Of a stretch of DNA of 33,164 nt, positions 27,343 to 33,164 are shown piece after piece (the stretch's first letter is position 1; the number at the start of each line of letters is the position of its first letter). The notes below the pieces were generated by a model, which worked only from the letters and a program-made list of their open reading frames with translations, was not told the DNA's origin and ran no database searches. This DNA is from Hyphomicrobiales bacterium (GTDB lineage: Bacteria; Pseudomonadota; Alphaproteobacteria; Rhizobiales; Beijerinckiaceae), in the NCBI GenBank assembly GCA_003164915.1, contig PLRT01000055.1, forward strand, positions 1 through 33,164, given 5' to 3'. The translations under genes were made by a program, and so were the position numbers.

Positions 27343-28308
27343 ATGACCGCTTCCACCCACGAACGCCTGGTCGTCATCGGCTCCGGCCCGGCCGGCTACA
27401 CCGCGGCGGTCTACGCCGCCCGCGCGATGCTGAAGCCCTTGCTGCTCAGCGGCTTCGAGCCGGGCGGTCAGTTGATGATAACCACCGACGTCGAGAACTA
27501 CCCGGGCTTCGCCGCGCCGATCCAGGGCCCATGGCTGATGGACCAGATGCGGCTGCAGGCCGAGCATGTCGGCGCGCGCGTCGAGAGCGAATACGTCACC
27601 GCGCTCGAACTCGGCCAAAGACCGTTCCGCATCCGCTGCGACAGCGGCCGCGCGTTGACCGCCGACGCCGTCATTCTCGCCACCGGCGCCAAGGCGAAAT
27701 GGCTCGACCTGCGGGGCGAATCGCGGTTCAAGGGCTTCGGGGTCTCCGCCTGCGCGACCTGCGACGGCTTCTTCTTCCGCGGCAAGACGGTGCTGGTGGT
27801 CGGCGGCGGCAACTCCGCAGTCGAGGAGGCGCTCTACCTCGCCAACATCGCCAAAGAGGTCGTGGTCGTTCATCGCCGCGATTCGTTCCGCGCCGAGAAG
27901 ATCATGAGCGAGCGGCTGTTTGCGCGCCCCAACGTGTCGGTGCGCTGGAACAGCGTCGTCGACGAGATCCTCGGGCGCGACAACCCGCTCGGCGTCACCG
28001 GCGCGCGATTGCGCGACGTGCGCACCGGCGCGCTGACGACGATCGACGCCGACGGCGTCTTCATCGCGATCGGCCACGCCCCGGCGACCGAGCTGGTCGC
28101 CGGCCAGCTTGCGCTCAAAGCCAACGGCTACGTCGCGACGAAGCCCGGTTCGACCACAACCAACATCGAGGGCGTCTTCGCCGCCGGCGACATCGCCGAT
28201 GACGTCTTCCGCCAGGCGGTCACCGCCGCCGGCCTCGGCTGCATGGCGGCGCTGGAGGCCGAGCGTTGGTTGGCGCTCCAGGCGCCGGCGCGCGCCGCAG
28301 CAGAGTGA
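27343..28308 (+). CDS. trxB: Thioredoxin-disulfide reductase
   Basis: VIGSGPAGYTAAVYAARA, GFEPGGQLMITTDVENYPGF, CATCDGFFFRGKTVLVVGGGNSAVEEALYLA (CxxC), GVFAAGDIADDVFRQAVTAAGLGCMAALEAERWL. Confidence 0.96.
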   Translation: MTASTHERLVVIGSGPAGYTAAVYAARAMLKPLLLSGFEPGGQLMITTDVENYPGFAAPIQGPWLMDQMRLQAEHVGARVESEYVTALELGQRPFRIRCDSGRALTADAVILATGAKAKWLDLRGESRFKGFGVSACATCDGFFFRGKTVLVVGGGNSAVEEALYLANIAKEVVVVHRRDSFRAEKIMSERLFARPNVSVRWNSVVDEILGRDNPLGVTGARLRDVRTGALTTIDADGVFIAIGHAPATELVAGQLALKANGYVATKPGSTTTNIEGVFAAGDIADDVFRQAVTAAGLGCMAALEAERWLALQAPARAAAE

Positions 28309-28430
28309 AGCTGGCGCAAAACCTGCTATAGGGAGCGGCAAGCGGCGGCCGACCCGCCGCCGCGCCTGTCGCGCAACGAGCGCCGCGACGAAGCCCGACG
28401 AAGCGGCGGCCGGGCGCGCCGGAGACCGGG

Positions 28431-29324
28431 ATGGATTGGGACAAGCTGCGCATCTTCCAGGCGGCTGCGGAGGCCGGCTCGTTCACCCATGCGGGCGAAA
28501 CCCTGGGTCTCAGCCAGTCGGCGGTCAGTCGCCAGGTCGGCGCGCTCGAACAGGAGCTCGGCGCCCCCCTCTTCCATCGCCACGCGCGCGGGCTCATCCT
28601 CACCGAACAGGGCGAGATGCTGCGCGAGGCGGTGCACGACGTCGTGCTCAAGCTCGACGCGGTGCGCAGCCGCCTGATCGACACGCGCGAGAAGCCGCAC
28701 GGCGAACTGCGCGTCACCAGCACTTTGGCGCTCGGCGCCAATTGGTTGGCGCCGCGGCTCGAGGAATTCGTCGAGCTCTATCCGGAAGTAAAGCTGCAAC
28801 TGCTGCTGTCCGACGACGAGCTCGACATCGGCATGCGCGAAGCCGACATCGCGTTGCGGCTGCGCGAACCAATGCAGCCCGACCTCATCCGCCGCCGTCT
28901 GTTCACCGTCCACTTCCACGCCTACGCGTCGACCGACTATCTCAAGAAGGGCGGCCAGCCGCGCACCATCGCCGACCTCGACCAGCATCGGCTGGTCGCT
29001 TTCGGCGCGCCGACGGCGACGCATTTCCTCTACGACCTCAATTCGCTGCTGACGGTCGGGCGCGACCCGAAATCGCCGCGCGTCCCCCATATCGCGATCA
29101 ACAATCTCGCCGCCATCATTCGCTCGGTCGAGCACGGGGTCGGCATCGCGGTGCTGCCCGACTATTGCGTCGCGCCGAACTCCGGCTTGGTGCGGCTCTT
29201 GCCGCAGGTCGATATGCCGGAAATGGACTGCTTCCTCGTCTACGCGGAGGAGTTGAAGAACGTCGCGCGCATCCAGGCGTTCCGCGACTTCCTCGTCGCC
29301 AAGGCGCAGCGCTGGCGCTACTGA
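28431..29324 (+). CDS. LysR family transcriptional regulator
   Basis: MDWDKLRIFQAAAEAGSFTHAGETLGLSQSAVSRQVGALEQELGAPLFHRHARGLILTEQGE: LysR HTH. Confidence 0.95.
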   Translation: MDWDKLRIFQAAAEAGSFTHAGETLGLSQSAVSRQVGALEQELGAPLFHRHARGLILTEQGEMLREAVHDVVLKLDAVRSRLIDTREKPHGELRVTSTLALGANWLAPRLEEFVELYPEVKLQLLLSDDELDIGMREADIALRLREPMQPDLIRRRLFTVHFHAYASTDYLKKGGQPRTIADLDQHRLVAFGAPTATHFLYDLNSLLTVGRDPKSPRVPHIAINNLAAIIRSVEHGVGIAVLPDYCVAPNSGLVRLLPQVDMPEMDCFLVYAEELKNVARIQAFRDFLVAKAQRWRY

Positions 29325-29340
29325 GGCGAAACCGCGCTCG

Positions 29341-30288
29341 TCACATGAAGAGCGGCTCCTTCTCCAGTCCCTTGTAAAGCGAGGCGACCTGCTCGGCGTA
29401 GCCGTTGAAGAGGAGGGTCGGGCGCTGCTCGCCGGTCGTCAGGAAGGTTTCGCGCGCCTGGCTCCAGCGCGGATGCGGCACGTCCGGATTGACGTTGGCC
29501 CAGAAGCCGTATTCGTCGGGGCCGAGTTGCTGCCAGAAAGTCTGCGGCCGATCGGCGACGAAGCTCACCTTGACGATCGACTTCGCCGACTTGAACCCGT
29601 ATTTCCACGGCGTCGCCAGACGGATCGGCGCGCCCTGCACCTTGGCGACCGGCTTGCCGTAGGCGCCGGTGACCACGAAGGCGAGTTCGTTGGTCGCTTC
29701 GGCGATCGTCAGCCCCTCGACATAGGGCCACGGCATGAACAACTTCTGGCCCGGCGCCTCGTCCGCGTCGAGGAAGCTCTCGAAGCGCACATATTTCGCG
29801 CCCGACAACGGCTTCGCGCGATCGATCAGCGCCTTCAGCGGAAAGCCGGTCCACGGGATCGCCATCGACCACGCCTCGACGCAGCGGTGGCGATAGAGCC
29901 GCTCCTCGAGGCCGATCGTCTTGACGAGGTCGTCGACGTCGATCGTCTCTTTTTTCTCGACCAGCCCGTCGATCGTCAAGGGCCATGGCCGCGTCTTCAG
30001 CGCGTCGGCGTCGACGTGTTTGCTCGTCGTGAATTCGTAGAAGTTGTTGTAGTGGAGGTTGATCTTCTCCGGCGTCACCTCGCGGTCGAGCGAGTAGGCG
30101 GGGTTGCGCTTGGCGGGATAGAGTCCGGCGTTCGGAACGGCCTCGTCGGCCAGTGCGCGACGCGGCAGGCCAGCGACGCCGAGCGCGGCGACGGAACCGG
30201 CGACAAAGGCGCGGCGGTTGAGGAAAATCGCTTCCGGGGTGGTCTCGCTGGCGGGAATCTCCCACCCGCGGCGGCGGTGATCGAGCAT
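29341..30288 (-). CDS. msrP: Protein-methionine-sulfoxide reductase catalytic subunit (molybdopterin-dependent, Tat-exported)
   Basis: Tat-like motif LNRRAFVAGSVAALGVAG; PEKINLHYNNFYEFTTSKHVDADAL; RHRCVEAWSMAIPWTGFPLKAL (Moco-ligand Cys region); PWKYGFKSAKSIVKV; PDVPHPRWSQARE. Confidence 0.95.
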   Translation of the reverse strand: MLDHRRRGWEIPASETTPEAIFLNRRAFVAGSVAALGVAGLPRRALADEAVPNAGLYPAKRNPAYSLDREVTPEKINLHYNNFYEFTTSKHVDADALKTRPWPLTIDGLVEKKETIDVDDLVKTIGLEERLYRHRCVEAWSMAIPWTGFPLKALIDRAKPLSGAKYVRFESFLDADEAPGQKLFMPWPYVEGLTIAEATNELAFVVTGAYGKPVAKVQGAPIRLATPWKYGFKSAKSIVKVSFVADRPQTFWQQLGPDEYGFWANVNPDVPHPRWSQARETFLTTGEQRPTLLFNGYAEQVASLYKGLEKEPLFM

Positions 30289-30390
30289 GGCGGCCCTCGC
30301 GACGTTTACGGCGGACGTTCGAGACGCGGCGGAGACAACCGCCGGTTCTAGCGATACGCGAGGCTGTGGGCGTTTGTTACGCCCCGCCGA

Positions 30391-30915
30391 TCACACTTTC
30401 TCGACCTGCCCGAACTCGAGGTCGACCGGCGTCGCGCGGCCGAAGATCGACACCGCGACCTTGACCCGCGAGCGCTGCTCGTCCACTTCCTCGACCACGC
30501 CGTTGAATGAAGCGAATGGACCGTCGGCGACACGCACGTTTTCGCCGATCTCGAAGCGGATCGACGCCTTCGGCCGCTCGACCCCGTCGGCGACCTGGCC
30601 CTTGATCCGCTCGGCCTCGTTGTCGGGGATCGCCATCGGCTTCTTGTCGGCGCCGAGGAAGCCGGTGACCTTCGGGGTGTTCTTGATCAGGTGGTAGACC
30701 TCGTCGGTGAGGTCGCATTTCACCAGCACGTAGCCGGGAAAGAACTTGCGCTCCGAGTTGACCTTGCGGCCGCGCCGAACCTCGACGACCTGCTCGGTCG
30801 GCACCATGATCTCCACGAACTTGTCCTGCAGCCCGCGCTGGGCCGCCTGTTCGCGGATCGACTCGGCGACTTTCTTCTCGAAGTTCGAATAGGCGTGGAC
30901 GATGTACCAGCGCAT
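30391..30915 (-). CDS. nusG: Transcription termination/antitermination protein NusG
   Basis: [24 protein letters not shown] ... [31 protein letters not shown] ... [54 protein letters not shown] (NGN and KOW domains). An alternative ATG lies at 30921. Confidence 0.97.
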   Translation of the reverse strand: MRWYIVHAYSNFEKKVAESIREQAAQRGLQDKFVEIMVPTEQVVEVRRGRKVNSERKFFPGYVLVKCDLTDEVYHLIKNTPKVTGFLGADKKPMAIPDNEAERIKGQVADGVERPKASIRFEIGENVRVADGPFASFNGVVEEVDEQRSRVKVAVSIFGRATPVDLEFGQVEKV

Positions 30916-30968
30916 GTTCATGTGCGGGATTCCGGAATTCCTCGATGGAGCGGCGCTTGGCGGCCGGA

Positions 30969-31166
30969 TCAGCCGCCGCGGCCGAGGCCCAGCGCCAGAC
31001 TGACCGCCACTCTGAGCCCCTCGTCGACGACCAGGAAGAAGAAGCTGGTGAACACCACCATCAACAGCACCATGCCGGTCGTGATCAGCGTCTCGCGCCG
31101 GCTCGGCCAGACGACCTTGGTCGCCTCGGACCGCACCTGCTGGAGAAACTCGAAAGGACTGGCCAT
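30969..31166 (-). CDS. secE: Preprotein translocase subunit SecE
   Basis: 65 aa, [53 protein letters not shown]; SecE signature (KVVWPSRxET) and a single TM; directly upstream of nusG. Confidence 0.96.
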   Translation of the reverse strand: MASPFEFLQQVRSEATKVVWPSRRETLITTGMVLLMVVFTSFFFLVVDEGLRVAVSLALGLGRGG

Positions 31167-31224
31167 GTTTCTTCACGCCTGACGGCGGCTCGACGGTCGC
31201 GCGGCAGCGGACGCGCCGGGCCAA

Positions 31225-31258
31225 AAAATTGGGGCGCGGAACCTTTCGGCGCCGCGCC
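31225..31258 (-). promoter_or_regulatory. Terminator-like hairpin with U-tract in the secE-nusG leader
   Basis: Minus strand reads GGCGCGG-CGCCGAAAGGTT-CCGCGCC-CCAATTTTTT. Stem arms at plus positions 31252-31258 and 31233-31239; T6 is the AAAAAA at plus 31223-31228. Confidence 0.5.
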
Positions 31259-31269
31259 AAGCAAGCCTC

Positions 31270-31297
31270 ATATAGGAAGCGGGGCCGCTTCGCCAAG
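31270..31297 (-). promoter_or_regulatory. Probable promoter of secE-nusG
   Basis: Minus strand reads CTTGGC-N16-CTATAT, close to the alphaproteobacterial consensus CTTGAC-N17-CTATAT; roughly 100 bp upstream of secE. The spacer is the perfect palindrome GAAGCGG-CC-CCGCTTC. Confidence 0.6.
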
Positions 31298-31380
31298 CGA
31301 AATGTGCGGGCGGCGGCGCCGGACCTGCGCTTTTCCGCGCCCTTTGACCCTCCCCGGCGGCGCGGAGCAGGATCGATTCA

Positions 31381-32021
31381 TGTGCAACCTCTACTCGGTC
31401 ACCACCAACCAGGAGGCGATTCGCCGCCTGTTCGCGGTCGCCAACGACCGCGCCGGCAATCTGCCGGCGCTCTCCGCCGTATTTCCCGATCAGTTCGCGC
31501 CGATCGTGCGCAACGCCGCCGGCGGCGGGCGCGAACTCGTCCTGGCGCGATGGGGCGTCCCCGGTCCGCTCCAGGTCGGGCAGCCGCTGGTCACCAATTT
31601 GCGCAATCCGGCGAGCCCGTTCTGGCGGCGCTGGCTCGGGCCGGCCAACCGCTGCCTCGTCCCGGTCAACGCCTTCTGCGAATACGCGAATACGAAGCCG
31701 CGCAAGACGCCGGTGTGGTTCGCCCGCGACGACAGCCGACCTTTGTTCGCCTTCGCCGGCGTGTGGGGCCGCTGGCGCGGCGCGCGCGGGCCAAAATCGG
31801 CGCCGGTCGAGGGCGAGCACGAGCTGTTCGCCTTCCTCACCGCCCCGCCCAATGCGGTCGTCGCGCCGATTCATCCGAAGGCGATGCCGGTCGTGCTGAC
31901 CGACCCCACGGCCTTCGAGCTGTGGCTGACCGCCGACACCCCCGAGGCGCTGAAGCTCCAGGCGTCCGCGCCGGACGACGCGCTGACGATCGTCGCGCGC
32001 GGCCAGCGCGAAGACCCCTGA
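31381..32021 (+). CDS. SOS response-associated peptidase (SRAP/YedK/HMCES family)
   Basis: MCNLYSVTTNQEAIRRLF with catalytic Cys2; RCLVPVNAFCEYANT; LTAPPNAVVAPIHPKAMPVVL (conserved His). Start revised from 30945 to 31381. Confidence 0.92.
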
Positions 32022-32335
32022 GCCTGGCTCGCGCGGGGCTTCGGCTGGAGACCACAAGCTTTTGATCTAGCAAAGAATCGAGCTGATCACCGCGAAACTG
32101 GCAGGAGAGGAGGGACTCGATGTAATTCGGCTCCCGGATCTGACCCGGTGATGACCAATCGTCTCAATGCATTACTACGCCGATCGGCGTTCGGACCCCG
32201 CGCCGATTGACAGCGGCGAGAGAAGCGCGCCCACAAAACACCAATGCGCCGAGGGAAGCGATCGGTTGATCAGCTCATGCCGACGCTGCTTCGCTCCGAG
32301 ATAGACGGAGGCTCACAACCGACCTGTGTCTCGTG

Positions 32336-32917
32336 TCAGCCGGCGCCGCGGCCGGACGACGAGCGCAATCCGCGATGCTCGCGTTGCAGCGCGGTCAGGA
32401 TGGCGTCGACGATCTGATCGGGCGAACCACCGATGTCGATCGTGATCACCGGTTCGTCCTTGTCGGGTTCCTCCAGCGTCTCGAACTGGCTGGCAAGCAG
32501 GCTCGGCGGCATGAAATGGCCCATTCGCTGGGTGATCCGCGCTGACACCAGCGCGCGTTCGCCGCGCAGATAGATCAACTCGACGTCAGACCGGCCCGCC
32601 CGAATGCGCTCGCGGTAGGCGCGCTTCAAGGCCGAGCAGGTGATGATTCCAGAAACACCCTCGGCGTTCCAGAGGTCGATGAGGGCGGCGATCGAATCGA
32701 GCCACGGCAGGCGATCGGCGTCGGTCAGCGGAATGCCGTGGTGCATTTTGTCGACGTTGGCCTGCGGATGGAGGGCGTCGCCCTCCTGGAACCTCCAGTG
32801 GAGTCGGCCCGCCAGCATAGCTGCGACGGTGGTCTTGCCAGAGCCGGACACGCCCATGACGATCAGGATGATCGGGGATGTCGTTCCCGCGGCCTCTTCG
32901 TTTACGACCGAGCTCAT
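32336..32917 (-). CDS. gntK: Gluconokinase
   Basis: VMGVSGSGKTTVAAMLAGRL; FQEGDALHPQANVDKMHHGIPLTDADRLPWL; CSALKRAYRERIRAG; RMGHFMPPSLLASQFETLEEP: diagnostic GntK motifs. Confidence 0.96.
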   Translation of the reverse strand: MSSVVNEEAAGTTSPIILIVMGVSGSGKTTVAAMLAGRLHWRFQEGDALHPQANVDKMHHGIPLTDADRLPWLDSIAALIDLWNAEGVSGIITCSALKRAYRERIRAGRSDVELIYLRGERALVSARITQRMGHFMPPSLLASQFETLEEPDKDEPVITIDIGGSPDQIVDAILTALQREHRGLRSSSGRGAG

Positions 32918-33164
32918 GGTTGCGAGGGATCGGCGATCGGCTCGATCTTGCCGAGAACGAATACGTACGACAGGATGCCGATCGCCAGCACCACGCCGGC
33001 AATCAGGAACGCGTTGCCGAACGACTGCGTCTCGCCGACGACGAACCCGGTGACCGCCGGGGCGACGACGCCCATCATGTTGTTGGCGAAGTTCATGATG
33101 CCGCCGATGGTTCCGGTGCCGCCTTGCGGCGCGATCAGCGAGGGGATCGACCAGCCGACCGGCG
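32914..33164 (-). CDS. MFS transporter, C-terminal part (ACS family-like; runs off the right edge)
   Basis: Open to the edge: TPVGWSIPSLIAPQGGTGTIGGIMNFANNMMGVVAPAVTGFVVGETQSFGNAFLIAGVVLAIGILSYVFVLGKIEPI; stop overlaps the gntK start. Confidence 0.85.
   Translation of the reverse strand, partial: PVGWSIPSLIAPQGGTGTIGGIMNFANNMMGVVAPAVTGFVVGETQSFGNAFLIAGVVLAIGILSYVFVLGKIEPIADPSQP

Noticed and set aside
31166-31381. LexA/SOS box (GTTC-N7-GTTC) upstream of the SRAP gene, and tRNA-Trp upstream of secE
   Set aside because: Looked for both by eye and saw neither a matching GTTC repeat nor a tRNA-like cloverleaf sequence.
1-33164. CRISPR arrays, prophage or transposon modules, defence systems
   Set aside because: No regularly spaced repeats, integrase, transposase, restriction, toxin or Cas-like proteins were recognised.

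Overview
GC-rich window, probably from an alphaproteobacterium of the Hyphomicrobiales (Rhizobiales) type; this placement is inferred from gene content and promoter style. It is mostly chromosomal housekeeping and metabolic genes, about 32 of them. In order: an AsmA-family protein cut by the left edge; a four-gene PotABCD/Fbp-like ABC importer operon; a membrane-anchored, single-domain glutamate-synthase-like FMN protein; NagA plus a BadF-type kinase; a sugar epimerase; GNAT; NUDIX; a metallophosphoesterase; psuG-psuK; a pirin; a GT4 glycosyltransferase; an alpha/beta hydrolase; a YgjP-like metallopeptidase; CobP/CobU; an unknown membrane protein; a translationally coupled aminotransferase / PotF-like protein / EamA exporter trio; a small unknown ORF; an Omp25-like porin behind an AT-rich regulatory island; GST; TrxB; LysR; MsrP; NusG; SecE; SRAP; gluconokinase; and an MFS transporter cut by the right edge. 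No CRISPR array, phage, transposase, rRNA or tRNA was recognised. I found no clear new multi-gene system. The best candidates for a second look are a terminator-like hairpin plus U-tract in the secE-nusG leader, the orphan PotF-like gene coupled to an aminotransferase and an exporter, the palindrome-rich AT island upstream of the Omp gene, and the membrane-anchored GltS-like protein. Most of the long overlapping ORFs in the supplied track are antisense or frame-shifted artefacts of high GC.
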